A stretch of 64,000 nucleotides of DNA, from positions 248,001-312,000 of the forward strand of contig NZ_JAUSUI010000004.1 of the NCBI RefSeq assembly GCF_030813495.1, given 5' to 3'. Positions 1 through 8,669 of the stretch are shown piece by piece. Origin of the DNA: Ancylobacter polymorphus. GTDB taxonomy: Bacteria > Pseudomonadota > Alphaproteobacteria > Rhizobiales > Xanthobacteraceae. The notes under the pieces are model-generated. The model saw nothing but the letters and a program-made list of their open reading frames with translations. It made no database searches and was not told the DNA's origin. Each line of letters starts with the position of its first letter. Positions within the stretch are counted from its first letter, which is position 1. The translations under genes were made by a program, and so were the position numbers.

Positions 1-1383
1 CACACCGATGGCGCCCAGCACCAGGCCGACCAGAATGGCGCCGCCGCCCATCACTTCCAGCCCGTGATAGAGCACGCCGACCGCGCCGAGCTTCTCCAGC
101 CCGAGCGCGGCGGCCGAGGTGCCGGCGACAGCCAGCGAATTGTCGATCAGCAGCTTGGCCCAGGCGGCCAGATGCGGGGTGAGCGCCAGCACCACGGCGG
201 GGGCGTGCTTGGCGGGCGTGGTCTGGAACGCCTGCGCCCCGATCAGCATGCCGATGTACAGAAGGATCGGCGAGATGGCGACGACGGGGATCAGCGCCAG
301 CAAAAGGGCAATGATGCCGAACCAGGACAGCACGATCACCATCAGCCCGGTGGCGGCGGAATAGCCGATGCGCCCGCCCATCGATTTCCAGCCGGGGTGG
401 CCGATATAGACGGCGTTGATGAAGGGGTTGCCCATCAGGCAGCCGATGAGGCTGACCACGCCATCGGCGGTGAGCACGCGGGTGGTGGGGTAATGGTCGC
501 CCGCCGCCTCGGCGCTTTCCACATTGTCCATCGCCTCGACAAGATCATAGATGCCGAAGGGGATGGCGGTGACGAGGATGACGCCGAGATAGCTGAAGCC
601 GTGAAACACATGGTCGAAGGCCGGCAGCGGCACCGCGAAGCCGAAGGTGGCGAGGGCGGCGCCGACATTGGCGAGGCTCATGCCGCCATAGTTCAGCCCG
701 ACGAGGTTCGAGCCCCAGGCGATGGCCATGCCCACCGCGATGGCGATGAGGCCGGCGGGGATGCCGCGCGGGTATTTCACCCCGCCGAACCAGCTCACCA
801 TGATGATGGCGAAGCAGGTGAGGCCGATTACCGGCGTGGCGAAGATCTCGAAGGCGGGGCGCATGGAGATGAAGGCGATGGACACGCCCGCCAGCGTGCC
901 GAGCAGCGCCGCGCGGGGAGTGATCTTGCGGATATAGGGCGCGACGAAGCCGCCGATCATCAGGATGAAGCTCTGGAAGAACACCCAGACCAGCCCCGCC
1001 TCCCAGCCCTGGATCGGATCGCCGGTCGCCGCGCCAATCGGCAGCATGATGACGAAGGTGACGACGAACATATGCGGCACGGAAATGCCGGAGGGGAGGG
1101 CGCAGACATCGTCGCGCCCGGTCTGCTTGGCCAGCTGGTAGCCGAGCCAGGCGTAATAGGCGGTGGAGAGGAACATCATCAGCCCCACCGCCGGCAGGAT
1201 GCGGCCGAAGACGATGTCGGGCGGCATTTTCAGCACGAATTGCAGCAGGCCGGTCAGCACCAGCATGTTGACGAGGATGTTGGTGCCGAAGCCGAACAGG
1301 GCATTCCAGTCACCGCGCGTCCACAGGGTCGGGCGCATGCCGGTGCGGGCGGGTGAGATCGGGGTCATTTCAGTCGCGGACAT
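1..1383 (-). CDS. NCS2-type (xanthine/uracil-like) permease, 3' end cut by window edge
   Basis: The minus strand reads open from an ATG at 1383 to the window edge, so the C-terminus is missing. The protein is strongly hydrophobic with repeated membrane segments. It starts MSATEMTPIS and carries GFGTNILVNMLVLTGLLQ early, then ALPSGISVPHMFVVTFVIML. This layout matches the NCS2-like (xanthine/uracil/vitamin C) inner-membrane permeases. GAGGGA lies about 8 bases before the ATG at 1383; a second ATG at 1368 has no such site. The gene follows the cysteine hydrolase in the same direction with a 75-base gap, so the two are probably one unit that imports and hydrolyses a small nitrogen compound. The substrate cannot be read from the sequence. 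Confidence 0.8.
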   Translation of the reverse strand, partial: MSATEMTPISPARTGMRPTLWTRGDWNALFGFGTNILVNMLVLTGLLQFVLKMPPDIVFGRILPAVGLMMFLSTAYYAWLGYQLAKQTGRDDVCALPSGISVPHMFVVTFVIMLPIGAATGDPIQGWEAGLVWVFFQSFILMIGGFVAPYIRKITPRAALLGTLAGVSIAFISMRPAFEIFATPVIGLTCFAIIMVSWFGGVKYPRGIPAGLIAIAVGMAIAWGSNLVGLNYGGMSLANVGAALATFGFAVPLPAFDHVFHGFSYLGVILVTAIPFGIYDLVEAMDNVESAEAAGDHYPTTRVLTADGVVSLIGCLMGNPFINAVYIGHPGWKSMGGRIGYSAATGLMVIVLSWFGIIALLLALIPVVAISPILLYIGMLIGAQAFQTTPAKHAPAVVLALTPHLAAWAKLLIDNSLAVAGTSAAALGLEKLGAVGVLYHGLEVMGGGAILVGLVLGAIGV

Positions 1384-1458
1384 GCTCGGTATCCCTCGAA
1401 GAACGAATGACGGGGACGCGGTGAAAGCGGCGCCGGGCGCCGGAGGCGGCAGGCGGGT

Positions 1459-2163
1459 TCAGGCGGCGCTGGCGGAGGCCGCAATCGCGGGTGAGGTGTC
1501 GAGCGCGGCGAGCAGGGCGGCGGAATCCGACACCCAGCCGAAAATGCCGCCCTGCGCCTTGATCATCTCCAGCCCGACGCGGTGGAATTCGGGGATGTAG
1601 GAGGCGCAGCAATCGGCCAGCGCCACGCAGCGATAGCCGCGGTCATTGCCCTCGCGAATGGTGGTGTGGACGCAGACCTCGGTGGTGACGCCGGCCACCA
1701 GCAGCGTGTCGATGCCTCGGTTCTTCAGCATCAGTTCGAGGTCGGTCTGGTAGAAGGCGCCCTTGCCGGGCTTGTCGAGCACCGGCTCGCCCGGCGCGGG
1801 GGCGAGTTCGGCGATGATGTCGTGGCCGGGCTCGCCGCGAATGAGGATGCGCCCCATCGGGCCGGCGCAGCCGATGCGGGCCGTGGGGGAGCCGCGCTCC
1901 ACCTTGGCCGGCGGGGCGTCCATCATGTCCGGGCGATGGCCCTCGCGGGTGTGGATGACGAGCAGCCCGGCGGCGCGGGAAGCCGCGAGCACGGCCTTGC
2001 AGGGCTTCACCGCCGCCTGCAGACGCGACACGTCATTGCCCAGCGTCTCGCCGAAGCCGCCCGGCTCCAGGAAGTCGCGCTGCATGTCGATGATGATGAG
2101 TGCCGCGCGGGCCGGGGTGAAGGCGAGCGGCGTGGGCTCGGCGGCGAGGAGGGGCTGGGGCAT
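1459..2163 (-). CDS. Isochorismatase-superfamily cysteine hydrolase, biuret-hydrolase-like
   Basis: A 234-residue isochorismatase-fold amidohydrolase. The expected Asp-Lys-Cys triad is visible as D26 in LIIIDMQRDF, K131 in LDKPGKGAF and C164 in TTEVCVHTT. The patterns HTREGHRPD, RILIRGEPGHDII and DKPGKGAF resemble the biuret hydrolase (BiuH) group from memory, so biuret or a related ureide or amide is the likely substrate; this is inference. I chose the ATG at 2163 because GTGGAG sits 6 bases upstream. A longer frame reaches an ATG at 2220, but that start lies inside a perfect palindrome and lacks a ribosome site. Probably cytoplasmic, and co-transcribed with the NCS2-type permease downstream. 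Confidence 0.82.
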   Translation of the reverse strand: MPQPLLAAEPTPLAFTPARAALIIIDMQRDFLEPGGFGETLGNDVSRLQAAVKPCKAVLAASRAAGLLVIHTREGHRPDMMDAPPAKVERGSPTARIGCAGPMGRILIRGEPGHDIIAELAPAPGEPVLDKPGKGAFYQTDLELMLKNRGIDTLLVAGVTTEVCVHTTIREGNDRGYRCVALADCCASYIPEFHRVGLEMIKAQGGIFGWVSDSAALLAALDTSPAIAASASAA

Positions 2164-2208
2164 CGGCATCTCCACGATGGAGGAGGGGGTCCGACGGTGC
2201 CATGGCGC

Positions 2209-2242
2209 CGTCACATGCATACACTCAGGTATGCATGTGACG
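2209..2242. promoter_or_regulatory. Perfect 14-bp inverted repeat, candidate operator for the hydrolase-permease unit
   Basis: Arms CGTCACATGCATAC (2209-2222) and GTATGCATGTGACG (2229-2242) are exact reverse complements around the 6-base centre ACTCAG. The element sits 46-79 bases upstream of the chosen hydrolase start, where a repressor or activator dimer would bind. It also overlaps the alternative upstream ATG, which argues against that start. GntR-type regulators often bind ATGCATAC/GTATGCAT-like half sites, but no such regulator gene is in the window. A transcribed hairpin is the alternative reading, but there is no T-run. Confidence 0.65.
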
Positions 2243-2493
2243 TGCCAATGCCGCTAAATTAGTCACTACATTCTAGCGCATTGAAATGGTGCGGGTTCTT
2301 TCGGGCTGGCTCGGTAGTGCCCAAGACGCCCGCACATGTTTCCGGCATCGCTCCCATGCGTTGCCGAGGCGACAGGCACTTTATGCCCCCGCACGGCGCC
2401 CCGGAGCCCGCGCGGGCAGATCGCGACCGGGATGCATTGACAACTACAAATGGTTTCCTAGTAATTGTCTATCTCTGGTAGTGGGGAGCGAGC
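2243..2493. other. Intergenic region between divergent genes
   Basis: The whole gap between the hydrolase start and the lipoprotein start is about 330 bases. It holds the palindrome at 2209-2242 and a promoter-like pair near 2437. Short frames here (for example 66 codons from 2281) show no ribosome site or family resemblance, and I see no gene. Confidence 0.6.
2437..2465 (+). promoter_or_regulatory. Candidate sigma-70-type promoter of the lipoprotein gene
   Basis: TTGACA at 2437-2442 is a perfect -35 box. After 17 bases, AGTAAT at 2460-2465 matches four of six positions of a -10 box. The surrounding segment is clearly AT-richer than its neighbours. Transcription would begin about 20 bases before the ATG at 2494. 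Confidence 0.45.
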
Positions 2494-3180
2494 ATGCGAT
2501 ACGGGGTATGGGCGGTGGCTCTGGCGTGCGTCGCCATGGCGGGGTGTAAACCTACCGGATTGGCGCCGGAGCTAGGAGCGCGGGAAATCCGGCCGCCGCA
2601 GACCGGAATCTATGTCGGTTCGCTCTATTACGCGGACGAAGCCCCGACCCGAGAGCTTAGCCGGCCGGTCTCGATCGAGTCCCTGTGCCAGGTCGTCGAC
2701 CTGAGACCGTTCGAGGTCAATAACCCGACCGAGGGGCGGGTGGATGCCATCAATATAGCGGACCGGCTATCGATCGACGCCTCGGCCTCGGGCATTTCCA
2801 ACGCACTCGCCAGCGTCGGACTGACCGGCGCCTTCACCAGCTATTTCGACTACAAGATGGTCAACGTGACCAAATATAGCATCCCGGCGACCGACGCCGA
2901 CGTCGTGTTCGAGGGCCTCATGGGCCAGAAGCGTTGCCGCGCGTCCGTCGCCTCACGCACCGGCAGCCTCGCCATCTATCAGGTGAAGGCGGTCTATGTC
3001 GGCGATATCGTGTTCGAGCGAAAGCGTGGCGCCAGCCTTTCGGCCGATGTTGAGATGAAGCTGAAGGCGGTCCAGCCCAAGATCGCGGCCGCGCTGAAGC
3101 GGGAGTACAGCGTCGGCGTCGCCGGCCGGGGCGTCGTGTTCTCCTTCGTGCCGATCCAGCGCAACCTGGCCGGCTCCTGA
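2494..3180 (+). CDS. Putative outer-membrane or periplasmic lipoprotein of unknown function
   Basis: A 228-residue protein with a short lipoprotein signal: MRY, a hydrophobic stretch, and the lipobox AMAGC with the modified cysteine at residue 18. The mature part starts [10 protein letters not shown] and contains no motif I recognise. It is mixed polar with a repeated small-residue core ([20 protein letters not shown]). GGGGAGCGAGC precedes the ATG. It stands alone between a divergent hydrolase and uvrB, with its own promoter-like sequence. It may be a surface or stress lipoprotein, but no function can be assigned. Confidence 0.8.
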   Translation: MRYGVWAVALACVAMAGCKPTGLAPELGAREIRPPQTGIYVGSLYYADEAPTRELSRPVSIESLCQVVDLRPFEVNNPTEGRVDAINIADRLSIDASASGISNALASVGLTGAFTSYFDYKMVNVTKYSIPATDADVVFEGLMGQKRCRASVASRTGSLAIYQVKAVYVGDIVFERKRGASLSADVEMKLKAVQPKIAAALKREYSVGVAGRGVVFSFVPIQRNLAGS

Positions 3181-3217
3181 TCTTTCCATCCGGGCGGGGC
3201 GGCCCCATATTGCGGCC

Positions 3218-5818
3218 ATGGCCAAAGCAGCACGTCCCGGCGGGTTCTCCGAGCGCTCCCAGCGCGCTTTCGAGCCCGCACAATCCGCCACGCTCGATCC
3301 CGCCCTTGCCGAAAAGCTCGGCGTGGCGCCGACCTCGGGCGCTTCCGCTACTGTTGCTGCGCTGTCGGCGCTGATCGAGGGCGGCCGGCCCGAAGTGGAC
3401 GGCCAGCTCTGGGTGCCGCATCGGCCGGCGCGGCCGGAGAAGTCCGAAGGCGGCGTCAAATTCGTGCTGAAATCCGACTACACGCCCAATGGCGACCAGC
3501 CGCAGGCGATCGAGGAACTGTGCCGGGCGGCGCAGCAGGGCGAGCGCGACCAGGTGCTGCTCGGCGTCACCGGCTCGGGCAAGACCTTCACCATGGCCAA
3601 TGTCATCCAGCGGCTGCAGCGCCCGGCACTCGTGCTGGCGCCCAACAAGACGCTGGCGGCGCAGCTCTATGGCGAGTTCAAGAGCTTCTTCCCCGACAAT
3701 GCGGTGGAGTATTTCGTTTCCTATTACGACTATTACCAGCCCGAAGCCTATGTGCCGCGCACCGACACCTTCATCGAGAAGGAATCGTCGATCAACGAGC
3801 AGATCGACCGCATGCGCCACTCCGCCACGCGCTCGCTGCTGGAGCGCGACGATGTCATCATCGTCGCCTCGGTGTCCTGCATCTACGGTATCGGCTCGGT
3901 CGAAACCTATGCCTCGATGACCTTCAAGATCGAGGTGGGCGAGCGCATCGACCAGCGCGCCCTGCTCGCCGATCTCGTGGCGCTGCAATACAAGCGCACC
4001 CAGGGCGATTTCGGCCGCGGCACCTTCCGTGTGCGCGGCGACGTGATCGAGATTTTCCCGGCGCATTATGAAGACCGCGCCTGGCGCGTCTCGCTGTTCG
4101 GCGACGAGGTGGAGAGCATCCAGGAATTCGATCCGCTGACGGGTCAGAAGTCGCAGGACCTGAAATTCGTCAAGCTCTACGCCAACTCCCATTATGTCAC
4201 GCCGCGCCCGACGCTGATTCAGGCGATCCAGGGCATCAAGGCCGAGCTGAAGATGCGGCTGGATGAGCTCAACGCCATGGGACGGCTGCTGGAGGCGCAG
4301 CGGCTGGAACAGCGCTGCACCTTCGATATCGAGATGATGGAGGCGACGGGAAGCTGCGCCGGCATCGAGAACTATTCGCGCTGGCTCACCGGCCGCCAGC
4401 CGGGCGAGCCGCCGCCGACCCTGTTCGAATATGTGCCCGACAACGCGCTGATCTTCTGCGACGAAAGCCATGTCACCGTGCCGCAGATCGGCGCGATGTA
4501 TCGCGGCGACTTCCGCCGCAAGGCGACGCTGGCGGAATATGGCTTCCGCCTGCCGAGCTGCATGGACAACCGGCCGCTGCGCTTCGAGGAATGGGAGGCG
4601 ATGCGCCCGCAGACGGTGCATGTCTCCGCCACGCCCGGCAAATGGGAGATGGAGAAGACGGGCGGCGTCTTCGTCGAGCAGGTGATCCGCCCGACCGGCC
4701 TGGTCGACCCCGAGGTCGAGGTGCGCCCGGCCCGCACCCAGGTCGACGACCTGCTCGGCGAGGTGCGCGCCACGGCGGCGAAGGGCTACCGCACGCTGGT
4801 GACGGTGCTCACCAAGCGCATGGCCGAGGATCTGACGGAGTATCTGCACGAGAACGGGATCCGCGTGCGCTACATGCATTCGGATATCGACACGATCGAG
4901 CGCATCGAAATCCTGCGCGACCTGCGCCTCGGCGCCTTCGACGTGCTGATCGGCATCAACCTGCTGCGCGAGGGCCTCGACATTCCCGAATGCGGGCTGG
5001 TGGCCATTCTCGATGCCGACAAGGAAGGCTTCCTGCGCTCGGAAACCTCGCTGATCCAGACCATCGGCCGCGCCGCGCGCAATGTCGACGGCCGGGTGCT
5101 GCTCTATGCCGACACCATCACCGGCTCGATGGAGCGGGCGATGGCGGAAACCCAGCGCCGACGGGAGAAGCAGATCGCCTGGAACACCGAGAACGGCATC
5201 ACCCCGGAAACGGTGCGCAAGGCGATCGGCGACATTCTCAACAGCGTCTATGAGCGCGACCATGTGACGGTCGATACGGGCCTCGCCGAGGGCGCGGCCA
5301 CCTATGGCAACAACCTCGCCACCGTGATCGCCGACATGGAAAAGCGCATGCGCAAGGCGGCGGCCGATCTCGATTTCGAGCAGGCCGCGCGGCTGCGCGA
5401 CGAGATCAAGCGGCTGCAGGCGACGGAACTGGTGCTCTCCGACGATCCGCTGGCGCGGCAGGACAGCGTGGACGAGCGCACCGGCGGCTATCGCGGCGAG
5501 CGCAAATATGGCCGCGCCGCCAATCTGCCGGAGAAGAAGGGCAAAGGCGGCGCGTCCGGCCGGCGCTCCTCGCCCGGGCACGTCTCATCAGGGCATGAGG
5601 CGCGGGCCGACGAGGCGCAGGCGGCCTATGAGCCGGGCGAGCCGTCCATCTTCGGCCCGTCGGGCACGTCGCGCATCGTCAAGCCATCGCTCGACGACAT
5701 GGGCCCCGGCACGGACCGGGTGGAGCCGCTGCGGGTGGAGGACTGGGTGCGCCCGGAACGGCCGGACCCGATGACCAAGGGCCATCGCAAGGGCGGACGG
5801 CGCGCGCCGAAGCGGTAG
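3218..5818 (+). CDS. uvrB: Excinuclease ABC subunit B
   Basis: UvrB is the DNA damage-verifying helicase-like subunit of UvrABC nucleotide excision repair. The core starts near residue 80 ([19 protein letters not shown]). Walker A is GVTGSGKT at 116-123, followed by the damage-probing beta-hairpin region [17 protein letters not shown], the helicase motif CDESHVT, and the UvrC-binding UVR coiled coil at about 705-735. At 866 residues it is longer than the usual 660-720: about 80 extra residues lie at the N-terminus and about 130 basic, low-complexity residues at the C-terminus. Such tails occur in Hyphomicrobiales UvrB. The upstream neighbour ends 37 bases earlier; no clear ribosome site precedes the ATG, so the start is less certain. 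Confidence 0.97.
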   Translation: MAKAARPGGFSERSQRAFEPAQSATLDPALAEKLGVAPTSGASATVAALSALIEGGRPEVDGQLWVPHRPARPEKSEGGVKFVLKSDYTPNGDQPQAIEELCRAAQQGERDQVLLGVTGSGKTFTMANVIQRLQRPALVLAPNKTLAAQLYGEFKSFFPDNAVEYFVSYYDYYQPEAYVPRTDTFIEKESSINEQIDRMRHSATRSLLERDDVIIVASVSCIYGIGSVETYASMTFKIEVGERIDQRALLADLVALQYKRTQGDFGRGTFRVRGDVIEIFPAHYEDRAWRVSLFGDEVESIQEFDPLTGQKSQDLKFVKLYANSHYVTPRPTLIQAIQGIKAELKMRLDELNAMGRLLEAQRLEQRCTFDIEMMEATGSCAGIENYSRWLTGRQPGEPPPTLFEYVPDNALIFCDESHVTVPQIGAMYRGDFRRKATLAEYGFRLPSCMDNRPLRFEEWEAMRPQTVHVSATPGKWEMEKTGGVFVEQVIRPTGLVDPEVEVRPARTQVDDLLGEVRATAAKGYRTLVTVLTKRMAEDLTEYLHENGIRVRYMHSDIDTIERIEILRDLRLGAFDVLIGINLLREGLDIPECGLVAILDADKEGFLRSETSLIQTIGRAARNVDGRVLLYADTITGSMERAMAETQRRREKQIAWNTENGITPETVRKAIGDILNSVYERDHVTVDTGLAEGAATYGNNLATVIADMEKRMRKAAADLDFEQAARLRDEIKRLQATELVLSDDPLARQDSVDERTGGYRGERKYGRAANLPEKKGKGGASGRRSSPGHVSSGHEARADEAQAAYEPGEPSIFGPSGTSRIVKPSLDDMGPGTDRVEPLRVEDWVRPERPDPMTKGHRKGGRRAPKR

Positions 5819-5827
5819 GGCGAGCGC

Positions 5828-6241
5828 TCAGAAGCGCTTCTTCAACCAGATATTGGAATGGCCGGGCGGATAATCGTCGATCTGGCCGAAGCGCTCATAG
5901 CCGTGCCGCGCGTAGAAATCCGGCGCCTGGAAACTATAGGTTTCCAGATGTACCCCGGTGCAGCCGCGTGCGCGGGCCTCTGCCTCGGCGGCATTCAAAA
6001 GGGCGCTGCCCAACCCGCCGCCACGCGCCTGCGGCGACACCCATAGCCAGGCGATGTGCATCCAGCCGAAATAGGTGCTGGCCTTGACCCCGCCCGTGGT
6101 AGCCCCGGCGTCATCGCGGGCGATAACCCAAAGCTGCGACGCCCCCAAAGGGCCGGCCTTGGCCTCGTTGAAAATATCGAGGCCACGGTCGATGAGGTCG
6201 CGGACCTCGGCGCCCGGGTTGGTTTCAATGGTGATCTTCAA
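5828..6241 (-). CDS. GNAT-family N-acetyltransferase
   Basis: A small acetyltransferase of 137 residues. The acetyl-CoA binding motif A reads VSPQARGGGLGSALLNAAE, with the typical R-G-x-G-L/A turn, followed by the C-terminal FYARHGYERFGQIDDYP that is common in GNAT proteins. The acceptor substrate cannot be predicted. I prefer the TTG at 6241 as start because GGGAGGA sits 6 bases upstream. A GTG at 6256 would give five more residues but overlaps that ribosome site. It is convergent with uvrB (10-base gap) and divergent from the DUF805 gene. Confidence 0.85.
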   Translation of the reverse strand: MKITIETNPGAEVRDLIDRGLDIFNEAKAGPLGASQLWVIARDDAGATTGGVKASTYFGWMHIAWLWVSPQARGGGLGSALLNAAEAEARARGCTGVHLETYSFQAPDFYARHGYERFGQIDDYPPGHSNIWLKKRF

Positions 6242-6348
6242 AGCCGTTCCTCCCACAGACCGGCGCCGGGCGAGGCGGCGCGGGGGTGGTGTTCCGCGGC
6301 TTTCGTGCCAAGAATATGGCTTCGCGCCAATGGGGCACGGGGGAAGAC

Positions 6349-6738
6349 ATGAGTTTCACGCAGGCGGTTTCCAGCGTTCTCGGCAAGTACGCCACCTTTT
6401 CCGGGCGCGCCCCGCGCTCGGAATATTGGTGGTTCGTCGTGTTCCAGATTCTCGTCAACATCGCCGCCGGCGTGCTCGACACCGCCCTGTTCGGGGCGTT
6501 CTCGCTGCTGACCTTTGGCGAGATCGACGCCTTCACCCCGCTCACCACGCTGGCGACGCTCGCCCTGCTTATCCCCTCGATCGCGGTGAGCGTCCGGCGC
6601 TTCCACGACATGGATTTCTCCGGCTGGTGGCTGCTGCTGATCCTTACCGGCATCGGCGCCATCGTCGTGTTCTTCTGGTTCATGGTGCGCGGCACGCGTG
6701 GGCCGAACCGCTTCGGGCCTGACCCGCTGGAACTCTGA
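6349..6738 (+). CDS. DUF805 membrane protein
   Basis: A 129-residue inner-membrane protein. The family signature is clear: FSGRAPRSEYWWF near the N-terminus, three or four membrane segments, VRRFHDMDFSGWW in the middle loop, and a C-terminal RGTRGPNRFGPDP. The biochemical role of DUF805 (E. coli YhaH type) is not established. The start at 6349 follows GGGGGAAG at proper spacing; an upstream in-frame ATG at 6286 has no ribosome site and adds a non-family leader. A hairpin terminator follows directly. Confidence 0.93.
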   Translation: MSFTQAVSSVLGKYATFSGRAPRSEYWWFVVFQILVNIAAGVLDTALFGAFSLLTFGEIDAFTPLTTLATLALLIPSIAVSVRRFHDMDFSGWWLLLILTGIGAIVVFFWFMVRGTRGPNRFGPDPLEL

Positions 6739-6747
6739 CGCGCATGA

Positions 6748-6775
6748 AAAAGGGCGGCCCCGGGCCGCCCTTCCG
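6748..6775. terminator. Bidirectional hairpin terminator between convergent genes
   Basis: AAGGGCGGCCC pairs with GGCCGCCCTT across a CG centre, flanked by an A-run on the left and a TTCC/TTCT tail on the right. It lies between the stop of the DUF805 gene and the stop of the Tim44-like gene, so it can serve both strands. Confidence 0.75.
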
Positions 6776-6797
6776 CTTCTCTCGAATGTAACGCCGC

Positions 6798-7814
6798 TCA
6801 GCCCTGCTGGATGGCGCTGAGCTTCCATTGGCCGCGCGGGGGGCGGGCGAAGGTCCAGAACTCCACCGCCTGTTCCAGCCGGTCCGGATCGCCCTGCACG
6901 ACGCGGCCGGTGGCCTTGTCGAGCGTCACGTCCTTCAGCTCGTAGCGCATGGCGACGGTGGCGTATTCGGCGTCGCCTTCCGACCAGGCTTCCGACAGGT
7001 CGCCCTGCAGCAGCTTCACGTCGGTGACCCGGTTTTCAAGGCCGTCGCGCGCCAGCTCGTCCAGCTCCTCGCCCATATAGCCGGCCATTTCCGGCGTCAG
7101 CAGCGTGGAAAGAGCGGCCTTGTCGGCGCGGCTATAGGCAGCCTGCACCTCGGCGAGAGTGCGCTCGAACGTGTCGAAGTCCGTGCCTTCCAGCTTGATC
7201 GGCTTGCCACGCGGCGCGGTGCCGAAGCCCGCGCGCGGTGCGGCCGTGCCGCCGCTCATGGCGCCCGGCTGCGGCGCCTGGCCGCCGCCATTCATGGCGT
7301 CCCGGTTCATGGCGTCCCGATTCATCGGGTCGGGCCGCGCGCCGCCGGCATAGGAAGGCTGGTTGCGCGAGCGCAGCCAGCCCATGACCAGCCGGACGAC
7401 GATGAAGATGAGCGCCACCTGCAGCAGCAGGCCGAGAATGCCGGAGAGGCTGCCAAGGCCGGAGAAGAAGCCGGAGCCCATCAGCAGGCCGAAAAGGCCG
7501 GCGCCGAGCAGGCCGCCCATCAGCCCGCCCATGAAGCCGCCACGGTTGAAAAAGCCGCCGGGCTGCGCGCCGGGAGCGCGGGCCGCCGGCGCGGCCTGAT
7601 TCTGCGGCGTCGCGGAGCGCTGCAACGGCTGGGCGGTCGGGGCGGTGGGGGTGGGCGCGGGCGTCGAATAGCTGCGCGTGCCACGGCTGCCGAAGCTGCC
7701 GCTGCGGCCGGCGCGGGCCTCGGCGAAGTCGGTAGCCACCAGAACGCCGGCGGCGACGAACAGCGCGCCGATCATCAGACGCAGGGCGAAGGGACGCGAA
7801 CGCGGGAAAAGCAA
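6798..7814 (-). CDS. Tim44-like domain membrane protein
   Basis: 338 residues. A signal-anchor-like N-terminus is followed by a Ser/Thr/Pro/Ala-rich stretch and a Gly/Phe-rich membrane segment (GGLMGGLLGAGLFGLLMGSG, then LLLQVALIFIVVRLVMGWL). The C-terminal Tim44-like fold (about 210-335) contains FDTFERTLAEVQAAYSRAD and ends FWTFARPPRGQWKLSAIQ. Bacterial proteins of this type are membrane-associated; their partner is unknown. The frame opens with TTG at 7814 behind GAGAGG; an internal ATG at 7775 would still give a signal-like start. The terminator at 6748-6775 lies just beyond the stop. Confidence 0.85.
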   Translation of the reverse strand: MLFPRSRPFALRLMIGALFVAAGVLVATDFAEARAGRSGSFGSRGTRSYSTPAPTPTAPTAQPLQRSATPQNQAAPAARAPGAQPGGFFNRGGFMGGLMGGLLGAGLFGLLMGSGFFSGLGSLSGILGLLLQVALIFIVVRLVMGWLRSRNQPSYAGGARPDPMNRDAMNRDAMNGGGQAPQPGAMSGGTAAPRAGFGTAPRGKPIKLEGTDFDTFERTLAEVQAAYSRADKAALSTLLTPEMAGYMGEELDELARDGLENRVTDVKLLQGDLSEAWSEGDAEYATVAMRYELKDVTLDKATGRVVQGDPDRLEQAVEFWTFARPPRGQWKLSAIQQG

Positions 7815-8082
7815 GGGCTTGGCCTCTCTCGAAGGGTGTTGTGCGGAGTTGCCGCAACGTCACCCATATGGGAAGAGGCCGCCCGGAATCCAGTCCCTCG
7901 GGCCTGCACCGCTGGCGCGCAGGGGCGGCGGAGCGGAGCGAGCCGGTGCAAAACCGCGCTTTGCGGGCGACACACAATCCTGTGATGAGGCGCCCGCGGA
8001 CTCGGGGCGCCGGCTCATTCAGGATCGAAGCGCGGCGCCGTTTGTGGCGTCGCGCGTGGCGGGGTCCGCAAGGGGCGCGGCG

Positions 8083-8256
8083 TCAGAAGCCGAGCTGCGA
8101 TTCGATCGCGGCGATCGAGCCCACGGGCACGTTCACGGCCTTCTTCTCGCGCGCGTCGGCCGGACGCAGCGGCGAAACGGCGCCGGTGTAGGAAGCCTTG
8201 GATTGGGGGGATGCGAGGGGAGCCTGAACCTCGTTGCGGTTCATGACGGGAGGCAT
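8083..8256 (-). CDS. Small 57-residue protein of unknown function
   Basis: An ATG at 8256, preceded by AAGGAC 9 bases upstream, opens a 57-codon frame ending TGA at 8083. The protein starts MPPVMNRNEVQAP and ends IAAIESQLGF. It is hydrophilic, without a signal or membrane segment. The middle (SPLRPADAREKKAVNVPVG) is charged and codon choice is GC3-rich like real genes here. I do not recognise the family. It stands alone in an otherwise empty 850-base gap, pointing toward the Tim44-like gene. The evidence is the ribosome site, codon use and plausible composition; conservation was not tested. Confidence 0.6.
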   Translation of the reverse strand: MPPVMNRNEVQAPLASPQSKASYTGAVSPLRPADAREKKAVNVPVGSIAAIESQLGF

Positions 8257-8669
8257 TTTCGTCGTCCTTGCTGATACGCGTTACACTGTGAATGTCACCG
8301 GCCTCGCGGCCGGCCTTGTCGGGTCAACACGGATTTCGGCCGGTTGTTTCGAAAAGCACCGCCGCAGGTCGGCGCTCCTGATGCTCTTTATGAACCCTCA
8401 ACCATGAAGCTTTCCTGAGCATGGCGTTCATCCTGACGGGGGATTCGTTCACAATCGCGGCGGCTCTGGGGCGAGGCTGAGAAACCTCTAGGTGTGTGGC
8501 CCGCAAGCCTCACCTTCCCGTGGGCCCCGCCACCCGCAGGTAACGCGATCCCGCCCGTGACGGTCTGCCGCCGCGATGCGCCCCGCCTTGCCGGGGATAA
8601 GCGCGCCCGCACGGGTGTCATCGACGGCATGCTAATTGCTAAGTTGCCTACGCCTTAAGGAGTATCGCC
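8257..8669. other. Intergenic region upstream of ppc
   Basis: A 413-base stretch between the small protein gene and ppc, which point away from each other, so it should hold promoters for both. There is a CCGGCC-TCGC-GGCCGG hairpin near 8300 without a T-run. No frame here has a ribosome site or coding-like composition. Confidence 0.6.

Noticed and set aside
64-1356. 430-codon frame on the plus strand at the left edge
   Set aside because: The minus strand encodes a hydrophobic permease with clear family blocks; the plus frame is its shadow.
2918-5581. 887-codon open frame on the minus strand opposite uvrB
   Set aside because: It is a GC-rich shadow of uvrB: the protein is His/Arg/Ala-rich without domains, while the plus strand has all UvrB motifs.
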